From Morganella morganii (GTDB lineage: Bacteria; Pseudomonadota; Gammaproteobacteria; Enterobacterales; Enterobacteriaceae), in NCBI RefSeq assembly GCF_019402645.1, contig NZ_VKKS01000001.1, positions 3,205,787 to 3,269,786 of the forward strand: 64,000 bases of DNA, read 5' to 3'. A program made the position numbers and the translations under genes. The notes below the pieces were generated by a model, which was not told where the DNA came from, did not search any database, and was given only the letters and a program-made list of their open reading frames with translations. Shown in pieces: positions 1 through 9,302 of this stretch (position 1 is its first letter; every line of letters starts with the position of its first letter).

Positions 1-762
1 GCTGACGGCGGCTCGCTGTTTCTCGATGAAATCGGTGATATGCCGCTCGATATTCAGACCCGGCTGCTGCGCGTGCTGGCGGAAGGTCAGTTTTACCGCG
101 TCGGCGGCTATGCGCCGATAAAGGTGGATGTGAGAATTATTGCCGCAACCCATCAGGATCTGGAGCGGCTGGTGACGGAAGGCAAATTCCGTGAAGACCT
201 GTTTCACCGCCTGAATGTTATCCGCATGCAGTTGCCGCCGCTGCGGGAACGGCCGGGGGATATTCCGCGTCTGACCCGCCATTTTCTGCAAAAAACAGCA
301 AAAGAGCTGAGAACAGAAGCAAAAACCCTGCATCCGGAGACCGAAAAATTACTGATGCAGTTGCCATGGTCCGGTAACGTCCGCCAGCTGGAAAACGTCT
401 GCCGCTGGCTGACTGTGATGTCCGCCACTCAGGAAGTGCTGCCGCAGGATCTGCCTGCCGACCTGGCAATGACCGCGGCCGGAGAACACATCCGTTATGA
501 AAACAGTTATGACCCGGCCGCCGGCAGCTGGGACCAGCAGCTGGCGCAATGGGCGGATGCACAGTTACGGGCCGGAAAAACAGACCTGCTGGCGGACGCC
601 CTGCCGCTGTTTGAACGCACACTGTTACAGTGCGCGCTGAATTACAGTAGCGGACACAAACAGGATGCCGCACGCCTGCTGGGCTGGGGACGCAATACGC
701 TGACGCGGAAACTGAAAGAGGCCGGGATTGATGATACCGCATCAACCCCGGAAACAGATTAA
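1..762 (+). CDS. glnG: Nitrogen regulation response regulator NtrC, C-terminal part
   Basis: The gene is cut by the window start; the reading frame is open from base 1. The visible 253 residues begin inside the sigma-54 AAA+ domain, just at the Walker B stretch (SLFLDEIGDMP), continue through the sensor and arginine-finger region (VDVRIIAATH, FREDLFHRLNVI, WPGNVRQLEN-like PWSGNVRQLEN) and end in a Fis-type helix-turn-helix (KQDAARLLGWGRNTLTRKL). NtrC is the phosphorylated activator of glnA and other nitrogen-starvation promoters. The order glnG then hemN on the opposite strand is the usual enteric arrangement; the two stop codons overlap. The receiver domain and the GAFTGA loop lie outside the window. 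Confidence 0.95.
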   Translation, partial: ADGGSLFLDEIGDMPLDIQTRLLRVLAEGQFYRVGGYAPIKVDVRIIAATHQDLERLVTEGKFREDLFHRLNVIRMQLPPLRERPGDIPRLTRHFLQKTAKELRTEAKTLHPETEKLLMQLPWSGNVRQLENVCRWLTVMSATQEVLPQDLPADLAMTAAGEHIRYENSYDPAAGSWDQQLAQWADAQLRAGKTDLLADALPLFERTLLQCALNYSSGHKQDAARLLGWGRNTLTRKLKEAGIDDTASTPETD

Positions 763-2129
763 ATCACGCGGGAGAACTGACGCTGCCGCATCTGGTTGCG
801 CAGATAAGTATCAAAACACATACAGATATTACGGATAAGCAGGCGTCCGCGCGGCGTAACCACCAGGGCATCATCGCGGATCTCAACCAGACCGTCATCA
901 GCCATCGGCTGTAATAATTGCAGATCTTCGGCGAAATGAGTTTTAAAATTCAGGTTGTACTGCTTTTCAATCTGCGCATAATCCAGCCGGAAATTACAGA
1001 TCAGTGCCTTAATCACATCACGGCGCAGGCAATCTTCCTCAGTCAGCACCAGACCACGGCACAGCCCGTTACCGCGCTCTTCCACCTGAGCATACCAGGT
1101 TTTCAGGTCTTTCCGGTTCTGGGCATAGTGGTCACCCAGCATACTGATCGCAGAGACACCAAAGCCCAGTAAATCACACTCTTCATGGGTGGTGTACCCC
1201 TGGAAATTGCGGTGCAGGATTCCGTTATTCTGCGCGACAGCCAGCTCATCATCCGGTTTGGCAAAATGATCCATCCCGATAAACTGATAACCGCTGCCGG
1301 TCAGGTTTTCAATCGTCTGCTGTAAAATCGTCAGTTTCTGCTCTGCGGAAGGCAGATCCTCATCTTTGATTTTCCGCTGGGCGGCAAACAGGTTCGGCAG
1401 ATGGGCATAGTTAAAGACACTCAGGCGATCCGGCGACAACTCCGCCACCCGTTTCAGGGTAAAGGCAAAACTCTCCGGGGTCTGTTTCGGCAGCCCGTAA
1501 ATCAGGTCAATACTGACGGATTCAAACCCGGTCTCACGGGCGCGCTCCACCAGCGCAAAAATTGTGGCTTCATCCTGCTCACGGTTGACTAGGCGCTGCA
1601 CTTCTTTATTGAAATCCTGTACACCCATACTCAGGCGGTTAAATCCTTCCGTCCGCAGATGGTTGATAACATCCAATCCGATTTCACGCGGGTCGATTTC
1701 AATGGAAAGTTCGGCATCCGCCGCAAAATGAAAATGCTGACGCAGCATACCGGTCAGGCGGCTGATTTGTACTTTATCGAGATAGGTCGGCGTACCGCCG
1801 CCCCAGTGCATCTGATGCACTTCGCGTCCGGCAAACAGTGGCGCACGGGCGGCGATTTCTTTCTCCAGCACAGCCAGATATTCATTCGCTTTATGTTTCT
1901 GCCGGGTGACTAATTTATTACAGCCGCAGAAGTAACATAGTTTATGGCAGAACGGGATATGCACATATAACGACAGCGGGCGCTCCGGATAGCGGTTTGC
2001 TGAGGCGATAAAGTCACTGTCACTGTACTGCTGATTAAATTCCAGTGCGGTCGGATACGAGGTGTATCGCGGGCCGGAATGGTTATATTTCCGGATCAAT
2101 GCCAGATCCCAGATGATCGCGTCAGACAT
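759..2129 (-). CDS. hemN: Oxygen-independent coproporphyrinogen III oxidase
   Basis: Radical-SAM enzyme that decarboxylates coproporphyrinogen III to protoporphyrinogen IX when oxygen is absent, a cytoplasmic step of haem synthesis. The 456-residue protein has the usual full length. The cluster-binding motif is visible near residues 61-70 (CHKLCYFCGC, that is CxxxCxxC plus the extra Cys typical of HemN), followed by HWGGGTPTYL and a SAM-binding EIDPREIGLD stretch. It is convergent with glnG, with the stop codons overlapping by three bases, so no terminator fits between them. Confidence 0.97.
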   Translation of the reverse strand: MSDAIIWDLALIRKYNHSGPRYTSYPTALEFNQQYSDSDFIASANRYPERPLSLYVHIPFCHKLCYFCGCNKLVTRQKHKANEYLAVLEKEIAARAPLFAGREVHQMHWGGGTPTYLDKVQISRLTGMLRQHFHFAADAELSIEIDPREIGLDVINHLRTEGFNRLSMGVQDFNKEVQRLVNREQDEATIFALVERARETGFESVSIDLIYGLPKQTPESFAFTLKRVAELSPDRLSVFNYAHLPNLFAAQRKIKDEDLPSAEQKLTILQQTIENLTGSGYQFIGMDHFAKPDDELAVAQNNGILHRNFQGYTTHEECDLLGFGVSAISMLGDHYAQNRKDLKTWYAQVEERGNGLCRGLVLTEEDCLRRDVIKALICNFRLDYAQIEKQYNLNFKTHFAEDLQLLQPMADDGLVEIRDDALVVTPRGRLLIRNICMCFDTYLRNQMRQRQFSRVI

Positions 2130-2263
2130 GCTCTCCCCTTTGCTTCACCTTTGCAGAATTAATGTATTTCCGTTCTCTGACGGTTTAGTGTGCCGCACAG
2201 TTTATCGGATCTGCCGCCCGATTAACATGATCGTGCCACAGACGGATAATCCGGGGTGTATCA

Positions 2264-2542
2264 CTATAATGCGGTCAGCATTGCCGCTAATCCGAACAGA
2301 ACGCCGGGCGCATTGGCAACCGCAACCGGCAGATCTTTCACTTTAATGCCGTAAATTACCCAAAGCGTACAGTTAAATGCAGCAGCCAGCGGCTGTAAAG
2401 GTGACGTTTTATGTCCCGCCAGATTATCCATAATCTGAGGAATATAGGAGACATACATACAAAATGCCGTAAATGTTGCCACCCAGCCAAGGCAGCGGAT
2501 AAAGCGGCTGTGATCATGCGGCTGAGGTTTGGTATTACCCAT
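2264..2542 (-). CDS. SemiSWEET-type PQ-loop transporter
   Basis: A 92-residue hydrophobic protein with three predicted membrane helices (about residues 15-35, 45-65 and 70-90) and the PQ-loop signature YVSYIPQI near residue 30, followed by QPLAAAFNCTLWVIYG. This size and pattern match bacterial SemiSWEET proteins, which dimerise in the inner membrane to make a small sugar uniporter. The true substrate cannot be read from the sequence. It lies upstream of hemN on the same strand with 134 bases between, so cotranscription is possible but not shown. Confidence 0.8.
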   Translation of the reverse strand: MGNTKPQPHDHSRFIRCLGWVATFTAFCMYVSYIPQIMDNLAGHKTSPLQPLAAAFNCTLWVIYGIKVKDLPVAVANAPGVLFGLAAMLTAL

Positions 2543-2732
2543 CGATTTCTCCCGGAGAGCTGTATCAGCATAATCCTGTATTATTCTTCAGAATTATTTA
2601 TTATTTTCAGTAATATATCTGCCGTGACTGTCACAGAAAAACAGCGGGAATATTGCAGATAACAGTCGCCCGGGCAGTATTTAATCCGCCATTAAGGCAG
2701 ATAACAACGTAAACACGTAGGCTTAATATAAG

Positions 2733-2768
2733 AAAACCGGCATAACAGTCGCCCGTTATGCCGGTTTT
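2733..2768 (-). terminator. Terminator downstream of yihI
   Basis: A perfect 14-base-pair inverted repeat (arm AAAACCGGCATAAC, 8-base loop) flanked by A and T runs. It lies between yihI and the SemiSWEET-like gene and should end transcripts from yihI. Confidence 0.85.
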
Positions 2769-2804
2769 TACGCAGTGCCGCCGGTTCCGGTAAATGACCG
2801 GGGA

Positions 2805-3308
2805 TCAGCGCCCTTTCAGCAGTTGCATGATGTCGTCGGTTTTCTCTTCATCATCATCTTCATCAAGAGAAATACCGAGTTTTTCCATCAGCGCGTCGAT
2901 ACGTTCCAGCATGGTATCAACGTAAGTGTTCTCTTCTGCGGTCAGGGTCTCATTGTTCTCAAGGCGCAGCAATAATGCATCGAGACGCTCGTCGTTCTCG
3001 AGTTTTGCCAGTTCTTCTTCAGGAGATAATCTGGCTTTGACCGGCTCAGCCGGTTTTTTTACCGCCGGTTTGACAGAGGTTTTACCTTCCGCAAACAACG
3101 AAACCGGTTTTTTACTGCCGATACGCGGATCAGCAACCACATTTTCCGTACCACGGCCGGTCTTGCGGGCATCATCCTGCTGACGGACACCGGCCGGATT
3201 ACCGCGATGCTTTTTCTGCCGTTTGCGTTCACGGCCTTCCGCGTTGAGCTCTTCACGGCTTTTTTTCGGCGTCCGTGACCGGGATGGTTTTTTTGAAATA
3301 GCGGCCAT
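2805..3308 (-). CDS. yihI: Der GTPase-activating protein YihI
   Basis: The 167-residue protein has the typical YihI layout: a very basic N-terminus (SKKPSRSRTPKKSREELNAE, then RKRQKKHRGNPAG) and an acidic C-terminus with the conserved LENDERLDALLLRLE and ISLDEDDDEE stretches. In E. coli this protein stimulates GTP hydrolysis by the ribosome-assembly GTPase Der. It is expected to be cytoplasmic. In E. coli yihI also neighbours hemN; here a SemiSWEET-like gene sits between the two. Confidence 0.93.
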   Translation of the reverse strand: MAAISKKPSRSRTPKKSREELNAEGRERKRQKKHRGNPAGVRQQDDARKTGRGTENVVADPRIGSKKPVSLFAEGKTSVKPAVKKPAEPVKARLSPEEELAKLENDERLDALLLRLENNETLTAEENTYVDTMLERIDALMEKLGISLDEDDDEEKTDDIMQLLKGR

Positions 3309-3523
3309 ATACCTTACTCGCTTAAAAATAACTGATTAATTTGTGTTAACATTTATCACGTAAATGAACAGTACAAAACTATATTCACGGCTTCGGGACT
3401 ACCCGCAGCCACGACAATGATTCGCTGGCGGTTAGTTTACCCTGATTTCCGTCAAAACGATCCATCATTTCGCCTCCGGGTGAATAATGAACACTGCCAT
3501 TATTTTAACCAAGATATAGAATT

Positions 3524-4996
3524 ATGCACTTTTCACAACAAACGTCACATCGTCCCGTCTGGTTTTGGGTCGCAGCTTATGTCACACTCTGGATTATTAT
3601 CAGTTACGGATTGGATCCGACGGTACCATATGATGCTGTAGAAGCCCTGAACTGGGGAAAAACCGGTGAATGGGGTGCACCGAAAAACCCGTGGCTGGTC
3701 GGTATGCTGATGTACCCGGTCATCGCTTTCCCTGACCTGATTGCCGCCGATTTTTACTGGTATTTCATTCATTTCACCGGAACCGGCATCGGTATGCTCG
3801 GGGTATGGTATCTGACACACCGCCTCACGCAGCGTTCTGACTATGCCTGGCTGGCACTATTGTCGCTGAATCTGTCGGGGATTATTAATTTCGATTTAAT
3901 CCCTTATAATGATAACTATATTCTGGTCACCTTCTGGCCATGGGTGCTGTACTTTTTTGTCCGCGCTGTTTATGACAATCCCGCCTGGTGGATTGGTTTT
4001 GCACTGACTTCCGGACTGGCTACCATGGGGAAATATTCTACACTGGCGCTGGTCGGGATGGTTTTTCTGTTCACCCTGTTTGTACCAAAAGCGCGGGAAA
4101 GTTACCGCTCACCCTGGTTTTATGCCGCTATCGCCCTCTGGTTTGCGCTGATCATTCCGAATGTTATCTGGCTGGCGAATAATGATTTCGCCGCCTTTAA
4201 ATGGGTTGATTCACAGATTAAAACGGGTATAACCCTGAAGACCACCGGTTCACTGTTTACCGTTTTTTATCCGCTGATCATTATTGCTGTCATTATCCGC
4301 CTTAAAGGCGGTCGTTTCGGCTGGCCGAAAGAACAGGCACGGCGGCTTATCAATATTATGATTCTGGCACCGCTTGCGGTGATTTATATCTGGTTCACCT
4401 TCCATAAAGGCGGACGTATTACCGAGTGGCTGCAACCTTTTGTGCTGATCTGCATTCCCGCGCTGATCTGCTCTGTGGTCACGCCGCCGCTCAAACCACT
4501 GAAAAACGTAATGAACGGGCTGATGGTCTTTGCTGTCATCGTTATCGCGGGCTATGCCACGGTGATGGGTCTTAATATCCGTGATGCCGGACAGAAAAAT
4601 ACCGGGCTGAAAACCTTTACAACAGAGGCGGAAAGCTGGTGGGAACAGGAAACCGGAAAACCGCTGAAATACACCGGCGGGGAATATCTGCATGAGTGGG
4701 TGACGTTTTACGGCAAGCATCAGCCGGAAACTCTCCAGCCGTGGATCAATGAATTTGGCCATGACTACCGGGCAACCAATATTTATAATCTGCATGTCAC
4801 CCGTGATGACATCCGCCGTGACGGTGCTCTGCTTATCGGAAAATTGAATCGAGCCTGTGCAGATGAACCGTTTACCGGCGCACTGGAAGACTGGCCGGAT
4901 CTGGTTATCGCGAAGCGGAAACAGGTGGTATATCAGTCACAGCCCGGCGCAAAAGAAGAAGCCGTCTGTCTGGGGATTGTCTGGCCGGAACAATAA
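3524..4996 (+). CDS. GT39-type membrane glycosyltransferase
   Basis: A 490-residue integral membrane protein with about ten predicted helices and a soluble C-terminal part (about residues 355-490). The first extracytoplasmic loop carries an acidic stretch (PYDAVEALNW, about residues 36-45), as in ArnT/PMT-type enzymes that use polyprenyl-phosphate sugars, and the motif NDNYILVTFWPWVLYFF follows. It is therefore a likely lipid-linked sugar transferase, perhaps for a cell-surface glycan. Neither donor nor acceptor can be named. It stands alone between yihI, read the other way, and a strong bidirectional terminator. Confidence 0.75.
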   Translation: MHFSQQTSHRPVWFWVAAYVTLWIIISYGLDPTVPYDAVEALNWGKTGEWGAPKNPWLVGMLMYPVIAFPDLIAADFYWYFIHFTGTGIGMLGVWYLTHRLTQRSDYAWLALLSLNLSGIINFDLIPYNDNYILVTFWPWVLYFFVRAVYDNPAWWIGFALTSGLATMGKYSTLALVGMVFLFTLFVPKARESYRSPWFYAAIALWFALIIPNVIWLANNDFAAFKWVDSQIKTGITLKTTGSLFTVFYPLIIIAVIIRLKGGRFGWPKEQARRLINIMILAPLAVIYIWFTFHKGGRITEWLQPFVLICIPALICSVVTPPLKPLKNVMNGLMVFAVIVIAGYATVMGLNIRDAGQKNTGLKTFTTEAESWWEQETGKPLKYTGGEYLHEWVTFYGKHQPETLQPWINEFGHDYRATNIYNLHVTRDDIRRDGALLIGKLNRACADEPFTGALEDWPDLVIAKRKQVVYQSQPGAKEEAVCLGIVWPEQ

Positions 4997-5006
4997 AACG
5001 GATACA

Positions 5007-5040
5007 AAAAAACCGCGCCGGTATCACCGCGCGGTTTTTT
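5007..5040. terminator. Bidirectional terminator
   Basis: Inverted repeat AAAAAACCGCGC / GCGCGGTTTTTT with a 10-base loop, with A and T runs on the two sides. It serves the glycosyltransferase gene and the convergent adeP. Confidence 0.9.
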
Positions 5041-5061
5041 CACATCTTACCGGCGGCCTGA

Positions 5062-6396
5062 TCAGGCGTCCACAAACACCATTTTCAGAATAAACAGCAG
5101 TGATACCACCACCACACACAGGTTCAGCTCACGCCAGCGGCCGGTGCCCAGCTTCATAGCGCAGTAAGCAATAAACCCTAATGCAATCCCTTCGGTGATA
5201 GAGAAACTGAACGGCATCATCACGGCAGTCACAAACGCCGGAACAGATTCGGTCAGATCATTCCAGTTCACCCGCACCAGGCTGGAGGTCATCAGCACGC
5301 CGACATAAATCAGTGCCCCGGCGGTGGCATAAGCCGGCACCATCGCCGCCAGCGGCGAAATAAAGATAGCCGCGAGGAACAGCAGGCCGACCACAATGGC
5401 CGTCAGACCGGTACGCCCGCCGACAGAAACCCCGGAGGTACTTTCAATAAATGCGGTAACCGAGGATGTCCCCATCGCGGAACCGGCGACAGAGCTGATA
5501 CTGTCCACATACAGCGCTTTTTTCATGTTCGGGAAACGGCCTTTCTCATCCGCCAGCCCGGCCTTGTCTGTCACGCCGATCAGAGTGCCGGAGGAATCAA
5601 ACAGATTCACCAGCATAAACGAGAAGATAATCCCGGCAAGGGATAAATCCAGCGCGCCCATAATATCCACATGGCCGACAACAGACGTAATTCCCGGCGG
5701 CACATCAAATATGCCCTTATAGGTGACATCCCCGAGGAAAAGCCCGATGGAGGTTGTCACCACAATCGACACCAGCACAGCGGCATGAATATTACGCGCA
5801 GCCAGAATGGCGATAATAAAGAAGCCCAGAGCACCCAGCACCACATTGTGCTCAGTAAACTTACCGATAGTCACCAGCGTATCCGGATTCGGTATAATAA
5901 TACCGGCATTTTTCAGCCCCATCATGGCGATAAACAACCCGATACCGCTGGTGATCCCCACCCGCAGACTCAGCGGGATATGGGCGATCAGCCAGTAACG
6001 GATGCGCAGTAAAGTCAGGATAAACAGCCCGACCGCACCCCAGAAGATCGCGCCCATCGCCACTTCCCAGGAGTAGTGCATTGCACCCACCACCACAAAG
6101 GCGAAAAAGGCATTCAGCCCCATTGCCGGCGCAACCGCCACCGGCAGGTTAGCAAATAACCCCATCCCGATACTGCCGATGGCCGCAATCAGACAGGTGG
6201 TGACAAACACCGCTTTGATATCCATCCCGGCGAACGAGAGGATCTGCGGGTTTACAAAGATGATATACACCATGGTAAGGAAGGTGGTCAGCCCGGCAAT
6301 AATTTCTGTGCGGACAGTTGTGCCGTGTTCCTGTAATTTAAACACGCGCTGGAGCAGGCCCTGATGAGGATCAGTGCCGGAAGTCTGAGTAGTCAT
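5062..6396 (-). CDS. adeP: Adenine permease (NCS2/AzgA-type)
   Basis: The 444-residue inner-membrane protein matches E. coli AdeP (PurP/YieG) closely over its whole length: FKLQEHGTTVRTEIIAGLTTFL at the start, PAMGLNAFFAFVVV near residue 90, NLFDSSGTLIGVTDKAG and GTSSVTAFIESTSGVSVGG in the substrate-site region. It imports adenine with protons. Paralogues in the same family (AdeQ, GhxP, GhxQ) have different sequence at the N-terminus, so AdeP is preferred. A PurR-type operator lies 59 bases before the start codon. Confidence 0.9.
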   Translation of the reverse strand: MTTQTSGTDPHQGLLQRVFKLQEHGTTVRTEIIAGLTTFLTMVYIIFVNPQILSFAGMDIKAVFVTTCLIAAIGSIGMGLFANLPVAVAPAMGLNAFFAFVVVGAMHYSWEVAMGAIFWGAVGLFILTLLRIRYWLIAHIPLSLRVGITSGIGLFIAMMGLKNAGIIIPNPDTLVTIGKFTEHNVVLGALGFFIIAILAARNIHAAVLVSIVVTTSIGLFLGDVTYKGIFDVPPGITSVVGHVDIMGALDLSLAGIIFSFMLVNLFDSSGTLIGVTDKAGLADEKGRFPNMKKALYVDSISSVAGSAMGTSSVTAFIESTSGVSVGGRTGLTAIVVGLLFLAAIFISPLAAMVPAYATAGALIYVGVLMTSSLVRVNWNDLTESVPAFVTAVMMPFSFSITEGIALGFIAYCAMKLGTGRWRELNLCVVVVSLLFILKMVFVDA

Positions 6397-6454
6397 GAAT
6401 AAGGAGTCCCGGAAATTTGTTTTTTTCGGCTTATCCTACCGCATCGTTTTCAAA

Positions 6455-6470
6455 AAGAAAACGTTTGCGT
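6455..6470 (-). promoter_or_regulatory. PurR-type operator upstream of adeP
   Basis: AAGAAAACGTTTGCGT matches the purine-repressor consensus ACGCAAACGTTTGCGT at 14 of 16 positions. Its place before a purine permease gene fits repression by PurR with hypoxanthine or guanine. Confidence 0.7.
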
Positions 6471-6526
6471 TTCACCGGGGGGGAAATCCCGGCCATTAAC
6501 TGCACCGGGATTGTGGCTGATCAAAC

Positions 6527-7300
6527 TTATGATGAGCAGGATGCAGGCTTCTCTGACAACAGAACAGGTTTTTCCCTGCCGCAGCCTAACAGGCGGGAGA
6601 GCCACGACTGACGTGGCTGCCGCTGTAATGAATAGCGGCGCATCAGAGCATTCGCCCCCAGTTCCAGACCGGAGCACATCACAAAATAGATGAAGGCAAC
6701 AAACAGGAAAATCTCTGTCGGGTACACCATACTGCGGTTATTGACCTGAGACGCGAGGAATGAGAGTTCCCCCACACCCGCGATATAGGCCAGTGAAGTA
6801 TCTTTAATCAGCGCAATCCACTGATTAATAAAGGATGGGATCATCATCCGTAATGCCTGCGGCAACACAATGTGCCACAGCACTTCCCACCGGCTGAAGC
6901 CGAGAGACATCCCTGCCTGCCACTGTCCTTTACCGATCGCCAGAATACCGGCCTTCACGCCGTGGGCGATATAAGCAGAGGTGACCAGCGCCAGTGCGCA
7001 AACCACGGTGGTGATTTCCGGCACATCCACACCAAAGGCGATCGGCAGCAGGAAATAGACCCAAAATATCAGCATAATGATGGGAATGGCGCGGAAAAAC
7101 CCGAGAAATGCCGCAAACAGGTTTACCCACCAGCCGCGCAGCATCGCCAGCATCACACCGCCGATTGTTCCCAGCACCACTGAAACGGCACCGGCAATCA
7201 GGCTGATCACCAGCGTCAGTGCCGCGCCTTCAAGCGGGCCGTCAGGGAACGTGCCGAACAGCAGGTATTCCCAGTTGTCACGAATAACGGAAAAATCCAT
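6527..7300 (-). CDS. Polar amino acid ABC transporter permease (second gene)
   Basis: A 257-residue membrane protein of the HisM/GlnP type, with about five helices and the coupling-loop motif of amino acid permeases (GMSLGFSRWEVLWHIVLPQALRMMIPS, about residues 130-156; EAA loop). It would form the membrane channel with the adjacent permease. The start codon is one base past the stop codon of the upstream permease gene, so the two are cotranscribed. Substrate is not evident; family members import glutamate, glutamine, aspartate, histidine or arginine. No ATPase gene accompanies it. Confidence 0.85.
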   Translation of the reverse strand: MDFSVIRDNWEYLLFGTFPDGPLEGAALTLVISLIAGAVSVVLGTIGGVMLAMLRGWWVNLFAAFLGFFRAIPIIMLIFWVYFLLPIAFGVDVPEITTVVCALALVTSAYIAHGVKAGILAIGKGQWQAGMSLGFSRWEVLWHIVLPQALRMMIPSFINQWIALIKDTSLAYIAGVGELSFLASQVNNRSMVYPTEIFLFVAFIYFVMCSGLELGANALMRRYSLQRQPRQSWLSRLLGCGREKPVLLSEKPASCSS

Positions 7301-7301
7301 C

Positions 7302-8039
7302 TTAGTACCCCTGTACCAGTGCCCGCTGTGTCCGCCACTGCCCGAATGCTTCCATCACAGCGATAATGGCAATATAGAGGATCGTCGCGACCCCGAAGGC
7401 TTCAAAGGTTTGTAAGGACTGACTTTCTACCTGACGCGATGCGTAAGATAATTCAGCCACGCCGATCGCCATGGTCAGGGAAGAGTTTTTCACCACATTC
7501 ATATACTGCCCGAGCAGCGGCGGCATCGCGATTCTGACCGCCTGCGGCAGCACCACATAACGCATGGACTGCCATGGTGTCAGACCGAGAGCCAGCGCCG
7601 CTGATTTCTGCTGCCGCCCGATCCCGGCAATGCCCGCCCGTAGTTCTTCCGCAATAAACGGTGCAGAGTAGAGCGTCAGCCCGAACCACCCGGCGATAAA
7701 TTCAAATGACGGCCACGCGAGTGTCAGCCCGGCCAGTTCAATCTCATGCGGTGTATTCAGCCAGGTTTTCAGCGCCTGCGGCAGAATTTCCCCGGATGCG
7801 AAATACCAGAAAAACAGCTGCACCAGCAGTGGTGTGTTACGGAATATACTGGTGTAAGCACTAACTAACCAACGGATCAGTGCAAACTGACTGTCCCGCC
7901 CGGCCACCAGCAGAAAGCCCAGCAGTGTGGCCGCAAGGATCGTCCAGAATGAGATAAGCAGAGTGATCACAAACCCCTGCCCCAGCCATCCCAGATATTC
8001 CGGCGCAAGTAAGTGCGCACTTATAAATTGCTCAAACAT
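7302..8039 (-). CDS. Polar amino acid ABC transporter permease (first gene)
   Basis: A 245-residue HisQ/GltJ-type permease with five predicted helices. The motif SIFRNTPLLVQLFFWYFA is typical of glutamate/aspartate-type permeases, and the EAA coupling loop (ALALGLTPWQSMRYVVLPQAVRIAMP) is intact. It lies between the binding-protein gene (78 bases upstream) and the second permease gene. Confidence 0.87.
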   Translation of the reverse strand: MFEQFISAHLLAPEYLGWLGQGFVITLLISFWTILAATLLGFLLVAGRDSQFALIRWLVSAYTSIFRNTPLLVQLFFWYFASGEILPQALKTWLNTPHEIELAGLTLAWPSFEFIAGWFGLTLYSAPFIAEELRAGIAGIGRQQKSAALALGLTPWQSMRYVVLPQAVRIAMPPLLGQYMNVVKNSSLTMAIGVAELSYASRQVESQSLQTFEAFGVATILYIAIIAVMEAFGQWRTQRALVQGY

Positions 8040-8117
8040 CCGGTAATCCCGTTATATTGCCGCAGAAATGCAGGAAGCCTCACCGGAGTGAGGCCTGATT
8101 CAGATAACACAATCACA

Positions 8118-8951
8118 TTACTTCGGCTGGTCAGCCAGCGGGGCAAACTTAAATTCACCGCGCGGTTGTTCCGCTTTGGTGCCCGGACCAAACCACTGGT
8201 TATAAATTTGCTGTGATTTACCCTCACTTTCGAGTTTCAGCAGAGTTTTATTCACTGCCTCCACCAGACGGGTTTCCCCTTTTGGTGCTGCCAGTGCCTG
8301 ATATTCACGGGTCAGGCTGAACGGAGAGAGTTCAAACTCTGCTTTCACCGATTCCGGCAGATTACCCAGCAACCCGACCAGTTTGGCATCATCCTGAGTG
8401 ATAGCATCGACGTTACCATTACGCAGTGCCGCGAAGGCCAGCGGGGTATCATCATAAGAAATGACTTTAGTGCCGGGATATTTCTCACGCAGAGTCACTT
8501 CCTGAACGGTGCCTTTATCCGCACCGATGCGCAGTTTTGCCACATCTTCCGGCGTTTTCAGCACACCTTTGCGGGCAATAAATTTCTGTCCGGTCTGAAA
8601 ATCAGGAATGGAGAAGTCCACCTGTTTCGCACGCTCATCCGTAATGGTGAAGTTTGCTCCGATTAAATCCACTTTGCCGGAGACCAGCAGCGGAATGCGG
8701 TTTGCCGGGTTGGTCGGACGCAGTTCCAGCTTCACTCCCAGATCATCAGCGACAGCCTGTGCAATATCCGCATCATAACCGGCCAGTTTTTTGGTCTGCG
8801 GATCGATAAATCCGAATGGCGGGTTGCTGTCAAAAACCGAAATACGGATCACGCCGGCTTTCTGAATGTCATCAAGCTTATCAGCCTGTGCAGTACCACT
8901 TACTAACGCTAAACCGGCAAGCAGAGCCGGAACAAATAATGTCGGTTTCAT
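8118..8951 (-). CDS. Periplasmic amino acid-binding protein of an ABC importer
   Basis: A family-3 solute-binding protein of 277 residues. A Sec signal peptide is clear (MKPTLFVPALLAGLALVSGTAQA, cleaved before DKLDD), followed by VIRISVFDSNPPFGFID, GYDADIAQAVADDLG and the ligand-site region GKVDLIGANFTITDERAKQVDFS. The ATG at 8951 is chosen over an in-frame GTG six bases earlier because AGGGG lies at proper distance from it. It is first in a three-gene set with the two permeases. The ligand is probably a polar amino acid; the sequence does not decide which. Confidence 0.87.
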   Translation of the reverse strand: MKPTLFVPALLAGLALVSGTAQADKLDDIQKAGVIRISVFDSNPPFGFIDPQTKKLAGYDADIAQAVADDLGVKLELRPTNPANRIPLLVSGKVDLIGANFTITDERAKQVDFSIPDFQTGQKFIARKGVLKTPEDVAKLRIGADKGTVQEVTLREKYPGTKVISYDDTPLAFAALRNGNVDAITQDDAKLVGLLGNLPESVKAEFELSPFSLTREYQALAAPKGETRLVEAVNKTLLKLESEGKSQQIYNQWFGPGTKAEQPRGEFKFAPLADQPK

Positions 8952-9302
8952 ACACACCCCTGGAATTAGTCACAGAAAACGTCAATTTGTGTAAATCACA
9001 CTCTCACGCTACCAACTCCTGCTTAGTTCCTGAAATACTAAGAAAGAATAATTCCATAACTGATTGTTCTAAGATGAACACGGGGACAGGGCATCCTGCT
9101 GCAATAACAAGCTATTATCTTTAATTCCCGCATTTTTATTAAAAAAATTATGTCCGGACAGAAAAACGCTGAACTAAAAAGCCGGTCAGGATAAGATCGG
9201 CTTTATGTCTTACGGGGTCAGTGCATTACCGCACCTCTGGCAATATCCGGTGATATTCTGCGGGGTACTATTGCTGATCTGCTCCGGGAACACTGTTTTG
9301 TC
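8952..9302. other. Intergenic gap between phoU and the amino acid importer
   Basis: About 350 bases without a convincing gene. It holds the terminator of the pst operon at 9176-9204 and must contain the promoter of the importer genes. No strong operator match was seen. Confidence 0.6.
9176..9204 (-). terminator. Terminator of the pstSCAB-phoU operon
   Basis: A hairpin with 10-base arms (AAAGCCGGTC / GATCGGCTTT, one G-T pair) followed on the minus strand by a T run, 99 bases after the phoU stop codon. Confidence 0.75.
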
